Shown here: one piece after another, positions 53,206 through 62,432 of the stretch
Numbering within the stretch: the stretch's first letter is position 1
Layout of the letters: the number at the start of each line of letters is the position of its first letter
Assembly: GCF_011751075.1 (NCBI RefSeq)
Contig: NZ_JAALLN010000005.1
Location: 62,001 to 126,000 of the forward strand
Length of the DNA stretch: 64,000 nt
Source: Flavobacterium poyangense
Lineage (GTDB): Bacteria > Bacteroidota > Bacteroidia > Flavobacteriales > Flavobacteriaceae
Direction: 5' to 3'
Made by a program: the position numbers and the translations under genes
The notes under the pieces: generated by a model
Seen by the model: the letters and a program-made list of their open reading frames with translations, nothing else
Database searches by the model: none
What the model was told of the DNA's origin: nothing

Positions 53206-53640
53206 ATGAAAAATTACGTAATCGCGCTAGTTGCAATTTCAACTTTAGTATTGAATTCTTGTAAAGCTTCAAAAGAAACAAGTAGTACGGCCAATATTTA
53301 TGATACAACCTGGGAGTTAGAATATATTTCAGGGCCAAGAATTGCTTTTGAAGGATTATTTCCAAACAAAAAGCCACAACTTACTTTTGATCAAAAAGAA
53401 ACAAGAGTTTACGGAAACAATGGGTGTAATGGTTATAGTGCTACTTATACTTTAAATGGAAAAAAACTTTCTTTTGGAGAGGCTGGACCAACAACAATGA
53501 TGTTTTGTGAGGGCGGAGGAGAACAGCAGTTTTTGCAACAAATAGCTAAAATTACAAGTTATACTGTTGATAAAGACGGAAAATTAAATTTAATTGAAGG
53601 AGATGTTCCAATGATGAGATTTAAAAAGGTAGCAAAGTAG
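53206..53640 (+). CDS. META-domain lipoprotein
   Basis: 144 residues. The signal peptide ends in the lipobox-like LNSC, with Cys19 as the lipid-modified residue. The mature protein is a META domain: TWELEYISGPRIAF, KPQLTFDQKETRVYGNNGCNGYSATYTL, LSFGEAGPTTMMFCEG and FLQQIAKITSYTVDKDGKLNLI. It is HslJ-like in pattern. META/HslJ proteins are small envelope stress proteins with no known enzymatic role. The gene follows sdhB with 51 bases between and may be in the same message. A terminator follows. Confidence 0.88.
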   Translation: MKNYVIALVAISTLVLNSCKASKETSSTANIYDTTWELEYISGPRIAFEGLFPNKKPQLTFDQKETRVYGNNGCNGYSATYTLNGKKLSFGEAGPTTMMFCEGGGEQQFLQQIAKITSYTVDKDGKLNLIEGDVPMMRFKKVAK

Positions 53641-53670
53641 TTGAAATAACGGAGTACCAAAAAAAAGAAA

Positions 53671-53705
53671 TAAACCCCTGTATATGATCAATATACAGGG
53701 GTTTG
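53671..53705. terminator. Bidirectional terminator hairpin
   Basis: AAACCCCTGTATAT pairs with ATATACAGGGGTTT (about 53672-53685 / 53691-53704). It lies between the convergent META and unknown genes and can serve both strands. Confidence 0.8.
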
Positions 53706-53748
53706 TTATTTAGGTGTCAACATTGCTCTTTAGAGAAGCTATCTGTGT

Positions 53749-54732
53749 TTAAAGATGTTTTATAATATAGTCGATGATATCTTTAATGATTTCGTCTACC
53801 GCATTTTGTTCAGGGTTGAACTTGCTACCATCAAAATATCTCGCATCAGTACCATTTCCGGTAGGAGAGCGATGGTGTACATCGATAGATTGTCTCCAAA
53901 ATTCAGCGTGATTTTTCCACTCTTCCTTATTTACCAATGCCGGTTGTGTAAACCAAAGATTCCATGATAAAGTATTTCCGGCCTGGAGCATATTTCCTGA
54001 ACCTAGATTAAAAGCGGTCATTATCAGTTTGTTAAAATCATCAACTATTTTGTCTTTGGTGAGTTTGATATCTCCAATTTCTACTGCAAGATACGCTTTA
54101 GCAAATGCTTCAGCTTCATGTAAAGCAAAGGAAGGATTTTCGAATTCCGGATTTAGTCCGTGTATGACTTCAAAGATAGGTTGACTTGGATCATTTTGTT
54201 TGTGTGTGGTAACTCGGATCGCATGCTCTTTATTAAGAGGGAATTTAGGAAAACTGTATTGCAGCAAAGGCCAAATTTCTTTTATTTTATCTCCTTGTTG
54301 TTCGTTTGGGGACAACCAAATCTTGCCTTCAACGGTCATGTCTATTGCAATTTCTTTTGTTACTTCATTCACCCAGCCTCTTTGTCCGGTAACGGTAACC
54401 TCTACGTTGATGCAAATTTCATCTTTAAGCCAGACTCCTTGCTGTGGACAGATAACAGAATATACTCTTCCTTCGTCAGTATAACCCGCTCTTGAAATAT
54501 AAGGAGCAAATTGCTGATAACATCGTTTCGGATTGGGACTGCCTTTTTGCGTTTCCCAACTAAATTCCGGCCACTTTACGCCAAGTTGGCGCTGAAGAAA
54601 ATTAATATTATCCATATTGCCTAACATGGGCAAAGAGGAAAGATCTCTGGTCGGATATAACATTGGCGAACCCGCTGGAGGGAATCCGCCAACCCATCCT
54701 GCCGGAATGGGTGTGCTTTGATTGTCTTGCAT
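53749..54732 (-). CDS. Protein of unknown function sharing a promoter element with the tail-collar gene
   Basis: 327 residues with no signal peptide. The start is Pro/Gly rich: IPAGWVGGFPPAGSPMLYPTRDLSSLPMLG. The middle is hydrophilic with repeated Trp and Tyr (VKWPEFSWETQKG, CPQQGVWLKDEICINVEVTVTGQRGWV, IWPLLQYSFPKFPL). The C-terminus contains AFNLGSGNMLQAGNTLSWNLWFTQPALV and HRSPTGNGTDARYFDG. I do not recognise a family. It is a single gene, convergent with the META gene. Its promoter carries the same spaced element as the tail-collar gene at 42805, so the two are probably co-regulated. Confidence 0.7.
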   Translation of the reverse strand: MQDNQSTPIPAGWVGGFPPAGSPMLYPTRDLSSLPMLGNMDNINFLQRQLGVKWPEFSWETQKGSPNPKRCYQQFAPYISRAGYTDEGRVYSVICPQQGVWLKDEICINVEVTVTGQRGWVNEVTKEIAIDMTVEGKIWLSPNEQQGDKIKEIWPLLQYSFPKFPLNKEHAIRVTTHKQNDPSQPIFEVIHGLNPEFENPSFALHEAEAFAKAYLAVEIGDIKLTKDKIVDDFNKLIMTAFNLGSGNMLQAGNTLSWNLWFTQPALVNKEEWKNHAEFWRQSIDVHHRSPTGNGTDARYFDGSKFNPEQNAVDEIIKDIIDYIIKHL

Positions 54733-54761
54733 GGTGTTGTTACTTTTTAAGGATTAAGTAA

Positions 54762-54812
54762 CAAACTTAATGTAATGTATAATCCTACAAGAGCGTAGAA
54801 TTACCCGTTTTT
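54762..54812 (-). promoter_or_regulatory. Promoter of the unknown gene with upstream AAAAACGGGTAATTCTAC element
   Basis: On the minus strand the -7 box TAAGTTTG (54762-54769) lies 25-26 bases from the element AAAAACGGGTAATTCTAC (54795-54812). The distance (33 bases from the -7 box start to the element start) is identical to that at the tail-collar gene (43401 and 43434). A TTG at 54788-54790 is at the -33 position. Confidence 0.6.
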
Positions 54813-54906
54813 ATGGATTTGTACTTTACAAATCCATAAAAACAACAATCTTTACTATTGGGTTTAATGGATGCGTTTTACCAGTAGTTATTTCTGTAAA
54901 GGGCTT

Positions 54907-55503
54907 CTATTCTTTAAACAATATAATAGTCGCCTTATAACCTGTACCAACATTCCACTCACTTGCATTAATTACAGCCCCTTTGTCATCATAGACTTCA
55001 AATTGTGCAGTATTAGGAGAAGCAAAACCTTCGTTTAAAGCTTCAAAATCGATTTTATTAATACCTTCTGTGAGTTTTATTTTGAATTCTTTAAAAGTTC
55101 CGTCCAGGCTAACTTCGGGCTCTACTATTTTATCATTGAGGTATATTTTGATCTTATCTCCATCAACATAAGCAGCATCGCGATAACGGATTGTAGAAGT
55201 AAAGGATTTAGTCTTAAAACCTCCTAAATATTGATTTCTCCTGTAATAAATACCCTCAATATTAGCTTCTTTTTTATATAAACTCGGATCTTTAAAAAGT
55301 TCAGCCGGCTCGATTTTGAGAGGGTCCGGTTTCTCTACCGGGGCAGGAGGAGCGATTTTTGGTGCAATCTCTTTTGGAGGAATAACTTCTTTTTTTTCTG
55401 ATTCTTTTGCCGGGATTCGTTTGAATTTAGGATTCAATTCATCCTGCGCATATCCTTGTAAGGATGCACCAACCAATATAATTAAAAGCAATATAGTTTT
55501 CAT
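54907..55503 (-). CDS. Secreted protein with Pro-rich linker, unknown function
   Basis: 198 residues with a signal peptide (TILLLIILVGASLQGYAQ). Residues 30-60 are Pro/Lys/Glu rich (PAKESEKKEVIPPKEIAPKIAPPAPVEKPDP), a likely periplasmic spacer. The remaining 130 residues form a beta-rich domain (FTSTIRYRDAAYVDGDKIKIYLNDKIVEPEVSLDGTFKEFKIKLTEGINKIDFEALNEG, then QFEVYDDKGAVI). The DGDKIKIYLN pattern resembles small Bacteroidetes envelope domains of unknown role. It stands alone between long gaps. Confidence 0.65.
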   Translation of the reverse strand: MKTILLLIILVGASLQGYAQDELNPKFKRIPAKESEKKEVIPPKEIAPKIAPPAPVEKPDPLKIEPAELFKDPSLYKKEANIEGIYYRRNQYLGGFKTKSFTSTIRYRDAAYVDGDKIKIYLNDKIVEPEVSLDGTFKEFKIKLTEGINKIDFEALNEGFASPNTAQFEVYDDKGAVINASEWNVGTGYKATIILFKE

Positions 55504-56272
55504 TTCTTCTAGATATTAATAAATATACATAATGGGTATTAAGTGAGACACTTTATAACCTATAAGTATAAACATTTAATTAAGCCATTTATTGTATGAA
55601 TAGAAAGTAATAACAGGAAAAGCAATGGTATTCAGTAGGTTAAGAGGAAGATAAAAGGTTTCATTAGAATTGCTTAAATCGTTTAACATTGACGACTTAT
55701 CCAATAATGTATGATAAGCCTTATTTGTGGGGATTAAATTTGGATTTTGGGAGGATTGGTTTCAGATATAAATTATAATTGATCGAGTATTGTTTAATTA
55801 AAAGGTTTTGTTTTTTTCTGTATTATTTTAGCAACTGTTTTATAGGATAAATCTTAAAAAAAGCACGTGAATTATTTTTTGATTGTAAGATGTCGTTGTT
55901 TGAAAAATGAGAGTTCATGTTCATTAATCCATGTGATGTTTTTTGGGGAAAATTAAAATTATCACTGTCAAGGAGTGATGTCTTTATTGTATTAGTAAAG
56001 AATGATAGTAAATTTTAGTTTTTTATTCTTTAAAAATAGTATTTCAGGTAATCTGTCTGTTTTTATGATATTAGGGGATGTCATCGACAGGCAGGTTCCT
56101 GTTAATACTTGTTTAGAAAAATTATGACGATTATAAATTGAAATACTTTGGTTATTAATTTCTTTAATCTGATTGACTGATTTAACGGTTTATTTGTTTT
56201 AGAAATCGAAAAAAAAGATTTAGAGGAGACTATAGAAATAAAATATTAATCAAAATAATACTAATCAGGAAT
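55504..56272. other. Long gap without a recognised gene
   Basis: This 769-base stretch is very AT-rich. I found no supported coding frame, terminator, paired repeat arms or consensus promoter pair. It contains only short homopolymer-rich sequence upstream of the sorting-domain gene. Confidence 0.4.
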
Positions 56273-57502
56273 ATGAATATGAAATTATATTTAATTACTT
56301 TTTTTTTACACGTTGTATTTTGTTTTGGACAAAATAGTGTTGTTACAAATAATGGGATAATGTCAGTAAAAGAGAATACTGTAGTTTCCGTATACGGGGA
56401 TTTCAGTAATTCATCAAACGCACATTTTCAGAATGATGGGGATGTCTCTTTTAAGCAAAATTTTCGCAATGATGGTGTAGTAGCATTTAATGACAATCAA
56501 AATGGGTATACCAGATTTACCGGTTCAAAGACACAAAACATAGAAGGTACTGCAGAATCTCAATTTAAAAATGTTCATTTTTTGAATACTAATAGTTCTG
56601 ATGTCAATGTTTTTAATATCCGTGGAAATATTGCTATTGATGGAATGGCCATGTTTGAAAAGGGTATTTTAAACAATAGAGATTTTGGAGGAGCTATAAG
56701 TTTTGGTCTTGATGCAGCAAATAGTTTGGCTTCAGATTTGAGTTTTGTTAATGGAGATGTCTATAAAGCAGGTAAATCGGATTTTACATTTCCAATTGGA
56801 GCCAATAAAAGTTACAGACCTTTTATTATAACTGGTTTGGACAATGAAAAGATTTTAAATGCAATGTATTCTCCAACAAATTCAGATGCATTGTATCCAC
56901 ATGCGATGAAGGAAGAGTCTATTGAATTAATTGAAAATAATGAATATTGGGTAGTGGATAAGGATAAAGCCGATAATGCAGCTGTTTTTGTTTCATTAAG
57001 CTGGTCAGATGATGTGTCTCCGTCTGAAATTATTTCCGATACTAAAAAAATTGGAATTGTAAAATGGAATGTGCAAGACAAAAAATGGATCGCAATAAAT
57101 AGTTCTTCCGATCCACAGAATAAGATCGTTACCGCAGTAGTGAAAAGTGATGCTAAGGGGGTTTTCGCTTTGGCTAAGATAAAATCGGTTGAATCAACTT
57201 TGCAGGTATTTAATGCCGTTTCTCCTAATAATGACGGAGTAAATGATTATTTGAAAATTGATAATATTGAAAAATACCCCTATAATACCGTTGAGGTCTA
57301 TAATAGATGGGGAGCCAGAGTTTTTAAAACCAACAACTATAATTCTTTTGGAAATGTTTTTAATGGATATATGCATGGCAAAGGACTTAAAGTAGGGACA
57401 GGAAAGCTTCCGGCGGGTACCTATTTCTATCTAATTGAATATGGAGCCGGTGCAGACAAAAAATTGAATACACAATCAGGTTATTTATACCTTAGCGAAT
57501 AA
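56273..57502 (+). CDS. T9SS cargo with type B (gliding-associated) sorting domain
   Basis: 409 residues. After a signal peptide (LYLITFFLHVVFCFG) is a region (about 25-130) of repeated beta strands: FSNSSNAHFQNDGDVSFKQNFRNDGVVAFND. The middle part (about 140-310) resembles the end of hemagglutinin-like passengers. The last 95 residues are the gliding motility-associated sorting domain: VFNAVSPNNDGVNDYLKIDNIEKYPYNTVEVYNRWGARVFKT ... LPAGTYFYLIEY. Type B sorting domains are exported by T9SS with help from a PorP/SprF partner, and such a partner is the next gene (58426). The start at 56273 has a second Met two codons on. Confidence 0.9.
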   Translation: MNMKLYLITFFLHVVFCFGQNSVVTNNGIMSVKENTVVSVYGDFSNSSNAHFQNDGDVSFKQNFRNDGVVAFNDNQNGYTRFTGSKTQNIEGTAESQFKNVHFLNTNSSDVNVFNIRGNIAIDGMAMFEKGILNNRDFGGAISFGLDAANSLASDLSFVNGDVYKAGKSDFTFPIGANKSYRPFIITGLDNEKILNAMYSPTNSDALYPHAMKEESIELIENNEYWVVDKDKADNAAVFVSLSWSDDVSPSEIISDTKKIGIVKWNVQDKKWIAINSSSDPQNKIVTAVVKSDAKGVFALAKIKSVESTLQVFNAVSPNNDGVNDYLKIDNIEKYPYNTVEVYNRWGARVFKTNNYNSFGNVFNGYMHGKGLKVGTGKLPAGTYFYLIEYGAGADKKLNTQSGYLYLSE

Positions 57503-57742
57503 TTGCAAGAATACTTTAGGTATTAGCTTCCAGGGGAGAGGAAAAATAAAAAATATCATTTTATTATTTGGTCGCTCGTAGATGAAAAGTACTTATTTAT
57601 TCTTGTCTGGGTAGTGTGCCAATATTGAAAATTGGTTCGTTTGAACCCGATTAGTAAGTAATTACGATAGTTAAATAATTAGAGATTCAGTTTGTAATAG
57701 TAAGTACTTGTAGCTTAATATATGGATAAAAAATCTTTTTGA
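57503..57742. other. Gap after the sorting-domain gene
   Basis: I see no supported gene here. It includes a GCTCGTAGATGA (57574-57585) that resembles part of the repeat centre at 47023, and it leads into two hairpin repeats. Confidence 0.4.
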
Positions 57743-57802
57743 TTAATAAATCCATTTAATCTGTGGCTGTTTTTTCCGCCATTGATTAAATGGATTTATT
57801 AA
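57743..57802. repeat. Perfect 19-bp inverted repeat
   Basis: TTAATAAATCCATTTAATC (57743-57761) is exactly complementary to 57784-57802. The 22-base centre carries CTGTGGCTGTTTTTTC, a piece that also appears in the repeat at 20708-20904. Confidence 0.85.
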
Positions 57803-57907
57803 TTTATTCTGTGTTCATATTCTGTGGTTTTTTAAGTTTCATAGTAGGTTTTTCGGATCAACATGAAAATCTCTGGAGAGATAAAAGTCTTCGTAAGTAT
57901 TGTGTTT

Positions 57908-58039
57908 GTTTAATTGCAAGAGTCGCAAAGATTTTGCGCAAGGTTCGCTAAGATAAAGAATAACAGTTTCAATAAAAGCTTTGCGGATTTCTTTGCGATA
58001 ATATAGTAACAAAAATCCTTGCGACTCTTGCGGTTAAAC
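57908..58039. repeat. Intergenic hairpin repeat (GCAAGAGTCGCAA arms)
   Basis: Arms of 28 bases (57908-57935 and 58012-58039) pair at 25 positions, with core TGCAAGAGTCGCAA and end GTTTAA. They match the style of the middle arms of the element at 2545-2902. Confidence 0.8.
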
Positions 58040-58425
58040 TAACTGCATATTCCGACAGAAGAAGAGGGGGGGATAAAAAGTCCACAACTTTTGAGCTTGA
58101 TGCATAAAAAGGTGCCTGCATTTGTATTAATTTAAAAATTAGAATACCTGGATTTTTATTTTTTATCAAATTTTTCGGTCTTTATTTGCTTGCCGGGTTA
58201 AATATTGTAAGATTTTAGTTTTAATTCTGATTTATTCTAATTGTCTTTGTGAATTTGAATTAGTGTTTTAAAAATATTTGGATGTCAAATTATACTACTT
58301 AATTGTTAAACATTAAATTATTTGCACAATTATAATTTATAAGTAAACGATTATTAATTGGTTTTAAGCGAATGTGTTTTTTTGGATTTTCTTCGTAAGA
58401 TATAAACATTATCAGAGAAGAATTT
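58040..58425. other. Gap before the PorP/SprF gene
   Basis: No gene is supported. The sequence is AT-rich, with only a G-rich AGAAGAGGGGGGGATAAAAAG tract (58061-58081). No full promoter pair was found. Confidence 0.35.
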
Positions 58426-59358
58426 ATGAAAAAAATTACAACAGGAAAAAATGTCTTTTTTCTATTACTTTTTTTAGTAAGTATTGATTTTAGCATGTGG
58501 GCACAGATGGATCCACAATATTCGCATTATATGTACACTACTACATATATCAATCCTGCGTATGCGGGAAGTGAAAATTTTACCAATATTACAGGCGCAT
58601 ATCGTTCACAATGGATTGGTTTAGACGGAGCGCCAAAAACGGCATTGTTATCGGTAAATGCACCATACAATGAAAAAATTGGAATTGGAGCTTCGTTGGT
58701 TAATGATAATATCGGAGCAATGCAGGAAAATAATCTGGCGATTGATTTATCATATGGACTTAAATTTGAGAATTTTAAAGTTGCTTTTGGTATTAAAACT
58801 TCTTTAAATCTATTGAGTGTTGATTTTTCCAGATTAAAGATTTATAACGAGGGAGATCCAATCTTTGCTAATAATATAAATAATCAGATTAAACCTAATA
58901 TAGGTACTGGTGTTTATGCATATTCAAATAAGTTTTATGTAGGAGTGTCAGTACCCCAGATGCTTATGACGAAGCGGTATAACGCAGAAAATTATTCCGT
59001 CATTAACAAAAAGTTACATGCATATTTTATTGGGGGCTACGTATTTGATCTGGACTACAATCTAAAATTAAAACCCGCTTTTATGCTTAAAGCTGTTGAC
59101 GGTGCTCCGATGCAAGCTGACGTATCAGCTAATTTCCTTTATGCAGATAAATTTAATGTCGGAGTTTCATATCGAATTGGTTCTAGTTTTAGTACACTTT
59201 GCGGATTTCAGGTAACAGACAATCTTTTTTTGGGATATGCGTATGATACAGAGGTGACTAAGTTATCTAATTATAATTCGGGATCACATGAATTATTTGT
59301 TGGATTTAAAATTTTCAAAAGAGGAAGCTCCAAGCTTATTAATCCACGGTTCTTTTAA
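58426..59358 (+). CDS. PorP/SprF family outer-membrane protein
   Basis: 310 residues with a signal peptide (NVFFLLLFLVSIDFSMWAQ) and the family's signature start MDPQYSHYMYTTTYINPAYAGS. GAYRSQWIGLDGAPKTALLSVNAPYNEKIGIGASLVNDNIGAM and YAYSNKFYVGVSVPQML are diagnostic strands of the PorP/SprF barrel. The family assists T9SS export or surface retention of proteins with type B sorting domains. The neighbour upstream (56273) has exactly that domain, so this is likely its specific partner, though a 923-base gap separates them. Confidence 0.93.
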   Translation: MKKITTGKNVFFLLLFLVSIDFSMWAQMDPQYSHYMYTTTYINPAYAGSENFTNITGAYRSQWIGLDGAPKTALLSVNAPYNEKIGIGASLVNDNIGAMQENNLAIDLSYGLKFENFKVAFGIKTSLNLLSVDFSRLKIYNEGDPIFANNINNQIKPNIGTGVYAYSNKFYVGVSVPQMLMTKRYNAENYSVINKKLHAYFIGGYVFDLDYNLKLKPAFMLKAVDGAPMQADVSANFLYADKFNVGVSYRIGSSFSTLCGFQVTDNLFLGYAYDTEVTKLSNYNSGSHELFVGFKIFKRGSSKLINPRFF

Positions 59359-59651
59359 CTTTTGGGCTGATAGATTATTGGCAAAACACTATGTTTAATT
59401 AGATCATGTTTAGGTACTCATGAACTTGCATTAGCTTATAGAGGACTAGGAGAGATGTACTAAATGTTCCAAATTAATCAATAATGAAATGTAATTCTTT
59501 TTTATAGAGGTGGATTTTTATGTATGTGAATGAGCATAAATGGAATAGACGAATTGGAGTTAAATTTGGATGACTTTTTGAAGTAAAATTCAATTCTTTA
59601 AGAAGTTATTTGTGAATAAAGTAATACATTTAGAGAAGATTTTTTATCAAA
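59359..59651. other. Gap before the histidine kinase gene
   Basis: No gene, terminator or consensus promoter pair could be supported in this stretch. Confidence 0.35.
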
Positions 59652-61523
59652 ATGATAACATTTAAAATGATGATTGGAAATAAATTTATTTTTCTTCTTT
59701 GTTTTGTAATTCTATTTTTAACGTCTAAAACATATGGTCAGTCTGATTTAGATTTTGAAGCAATTGATAGTGTAATTGATGGGTACCAAACGCATAAATA
59801 TTCATGGTGTAGAGATAGATTAGAGATACTAAAAGATCAAAACAAAAAAATCCCAAAGATATCGCAAGTTATTTATGCAAAATCGGCTGAGTTTATGGCT
59901 TCAAGAAAATTATATGCTTCAGCCGAAATGGAAATGAAAATTGCTCTTAATACTTGTAATAATGAGAAGTGTTATCCGGAAAGAGGTATTGTAAATATGA
60001 TTAATGCCGATTATTATTTTGATCGTGATAAAATTGTAAAGGCGTTAGAAATTATTCTTCAGAACAATCTTCAACTTGAAAATTTATCACCCTATTCGAC
60101 AGTATTATGCGACAGTTATTTGCAGACGGTAAAGTACTATGACAATTTAGAATATTTTGGAAAAGCAAAAGAGTTTTTAAAGAAAAGTCTTTTGCTTTCT
60201 AAAAAAATCAGCTACCATGTTAATTTGTCAAAAATATACAATCAGTATGGAAGAATATTAAGCAAACAGGGAATGTCTAAAGAGGCGCTAAAGTATTTTA
60301 GAGCATCCATCGTGAATGATAACTTGAATAAGAATTTTAGCCTGCATGGTTGTACCTATAACAACATGGCTTCAGTCTACATAGGTTTGAAAAATTACGA
60401 CAGTGCTTCTTTGTACTTAAGAACAGCATTGAATCATACTTCGAAGGGATATGTGCTGAATACTGATTTGAGGAGTCTCGAAACTAGTATAAATAAAAGA
60501 ATGGCATTAGTTCTGGAAAGACAAAAAAAAATTGACAGTGCCCTTTACTATGGAAAAAGAGCTTTAACTTATTATTCAAGCAATAGTTTTTTTTTAAACG
60601 ATCAGGAAAGTTTGTATGGAATTCTTTCTGAATGTTATGAAAAAAAAAGAATGCTTGATAGTGCACTATATTATCGAAAGTTAGAGCTAATTGAGCTTAG
60701 AAGTGTACGATTTTTAGAAAAAAAAGATTTAATAGACAAGACTACGCAACAAGCACGAATTAAATTTCAGAATGAGGATATTAAGTTATTGAATAATAGG
60801 AATCAATTGGAACAAGAAGTGTTTCAGAGTGAGCGGATTATAGTGTTTGTAATCATGCTGTTGATAGGTCTTATTCTGTACGGTTTTTATCGAAAAAATA
60901 TGCTGCGGGAGGAACAAATTGCCTTACAATTAGAGCAGAAAGTACTAAGATCTCAGATGAACCCTCATTTTATATTTAATGCTCTTGTGGCTATCCAGAA
61001 CTCAATGATGGATGCTAATATTTTAGTATCAGCTTCTCACGTGGCAAAATTTGCTAAGCTAATAAGACAGAACTTTGATTTTACACAAAAAGAGTATATT
61101 ACCTTAGAGGAAGATTTAGATGCATTGAAAAATTATATATCGGTTCAAAAAATGAGATTTGGGGAAAGTTTTGATTACAATATAGAATATGAAAATGTTG
61201 AGATTGAGACTATTTTAGTTCCGCCTTTATTATTGCAGCCTTTTGTAGAAAATGCCATAGAGATTGGTTTTAAAGGAATTGAAGAGGTCGGGATTCTAAA
61301 AATAAAAATATTTAATGTTTCAGAGAACAGAATTGGCTTTTGTATTACAGATAATGGGGTTGGTTACAAGGTGGTTCGGGATAATAAGTTGCATTCTACA
61401 GCGATTTTTAAAGCCAGACTATCGCTACACAATAGTCAGGATTTGAAAAGTTTCAGGGTCTCGTCAAGACCAGATTTTGAAGGAACTAAAATTGAATTTA
61501 AATACACAATAAAATATGTATAA
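59652..61523 (+). CDS. LytS-type sensor histidine kinase with TPR sensor region
   Basis: 623 residues. A signal/membrane segment (about 10-29) is followed by a periplasmic TPR-like helical region (about 40-350, with SLHGCTYNNMASVYIGLKNYDSASLYLRTAL). Then come a coiled linker, one membrane segment (about 396-413) and the His_kinase domain. The phosphoacceptor is H439 in SQMNPHFIFNALVAIQNSM. The ATPase part includes PPLLLQPFVENAIEIGF and DNGVGYK. A second start at 59667 is possible. It overlaps the LytTR regulator gene by eight bases, a translationally coupled pair. The signal is unknown. Confidence 0.92.
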   Translation: MITFKMMIGNKFIFLLCFVILFLTSKTYGQSDLDFEAIDSVIDGYQTHKYSWCRDRLEILKDQNKKIPKISQVIYAKSAEFMASRKLYASAEMEMKIALNTCNNEKCYPERGIVNMINADYYFDRDKIVKALEIILQNNLQLENLSPYSTVLCDSYLQTVKYYDNLEYFGKAKEFLKKSLLLSKKISYHVNLSKIYNQYGRILSKQGMSKEALKYFRASIVNDNLNKNFSLHGCTYNNMASVYIGLKNYDSASLYLRTALNHTSKGYVLNTDLRSLETSINKRMALVLERQKKIDSALYYGKRALTYYSSNSFFLNDQESLYGILSECYEKKRMLDSALYYRKLELIELRSVRFLEKKDLIDKTTQQARIKFQNEDIKLLNNRNQLEQEVFQSERIIVFVIMLLIGLILYGFYRKNMLREEQIALQLEQKVLRSQMNPHFIFNALVAIQNSMMDANILVSASHVAKFAKLIRQNFDFTQKEYITLEEDLDALKNYISVQKMRFGESFDYNIEYENVEIETILVPPLLLQPFVENAIEIGFKGIEEVGILKIKIFNVSENRIGFCITDNGVGYKVVRDNKLHSTAIFKARLSLHNSQDLKSFRVSSRPDFEGTKIEFKYTIKYV

Positions 61524-62229
61524 AGTATTAATAATTGAAGATGAGGTAGCTGCTGCTTCAGCTCTTGAAAAGATGTTATTTATTCTGGAGCCGGAATTTA
61601 GGATTTGTGCTAAAATTTCAAGTGTGTTTGAGAGTCTTGTCTTTTTGAAAGATACGAATGTAGACATTGTCTTTCTTGATATTCAGTTAGCAGATGGAGA
61701 TTGTTTCGAATTGTTGTCAAAAATTCCGCAAATTAATTTTTCAATCATTTTTATCACAGCCTATAATAATCATGCAATAAGAGCTTTTAAGTTTAGTGCA
61801 ATTGATTATATTTTGAAACCGGTTGATCCGGATGATCTTGCCAAAGCAATAGCAAAGGCAAAGGAGAAGATTAACAATAGGGCTCAGATTGAGTATTTTT
61901 TAAGCAACAGAAAGAAGGAAGTGCCGCGTTTAACCCTTAATGTGCTGTCTGAAATTTTCTATGTCGATATTGATGATATTATCAGACTGGAAGCCGATAC
62001 CGCGTACACAAAGTTTGTTTTGAAGAATAAAACAATTTTGGTGTCAAAAAATATGAAATACTACGAAGACTTGTTGAGTGAATACGATTTTATAAGAGTT
62101 CATAATTCACATTTAGTGGCTAAAAATAAAATAGTATCTAAGAAACTGGCACATGTGGTGATGAGTAATGGGGATGAAGTACCTGTTTCTGTACGAAAAA
62201 GATGTTTATTTAAAAAAGGAAATCTTTGA
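61516..62229 (+). CDS. LytTR response regulator
   Basis: 237 residues. The receiver (1-120) has E9/D10 at the acidic pocket (IIEDEVA), phosphoacceptor D55 (VFLDIQL), T80 region in FITAYNNHA and K107-like in ILKPVDP. The C-terminal LytTR DNA-binding domain (about 135-237) begins RLTLNVLSEIFYVDIDDIIRLEADTAYTKFVL and ends VSVRKRCLFKKGN. It pairs with the TPR-LytS kinase at 59652, with an eight-base overlap. LytTR regulators bind DNA directly, often at direct repeats upstream of surface-protein genes. The nearby T9SS or collagen-like genes are candidates. Confidence 0.93.
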   Translation: MYKVLIIEDEVAAASALEKMLFILEPEFRICAKISSVFESLVFLKDTNVDIVFLDIQLADGDCFELLSKIPQINFSIIFITAYNNHAIRAFKFSAIDYILKPVDPDDLAKAIAKAKEKINNRAQIEYFLSNRKKEVPRLTLNVLSEIFYVDIDDIIRLEADTAYTKFVLKNKTILVSKNMKYYEDLLSEYDFIRVHNSHLVAKNKIVSKKLAHVVMSNGDEVPVSVRKRCLFKKGNL

Positions 62230-62394
62230 CTTTTTCTATTAAAAATAAGCCCTTTTGATTAATTGGTGTGAAATTGTTTTATTCGGGGATCAGTAAGGAT
62301 GTCGGTTTGGGTAAGATTGACCAAAAAAAGATTCAGATTAGGGGCTGATGAAAAATAGATTTTTAAGCTGCTGTCTTAGTCGTTAGAGTAAATT

Positions 62395-62432
62395 AAAAAA
62401 TGATGGGATATTTAAATTTCATCATTTTTTTT
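62395..62432. terminator. Terminator-like hairpin after the LytTR gene
   Basis: AAAAAATGATG (62395-62405) pairs with CATCATTTTTT (62420-62430) and a T run follows. It lies 166 bases past the LytTR stop. It is nearly symmetrical, so direction is uncertain. Confidence 0.6.

Noticed and set aside
57620..57660. tRNA-like GGTTCGTTTGAACCCG sequence
   Set aside because: It has no cloverleaf arms, anticodon stem or acceptor stem around it.
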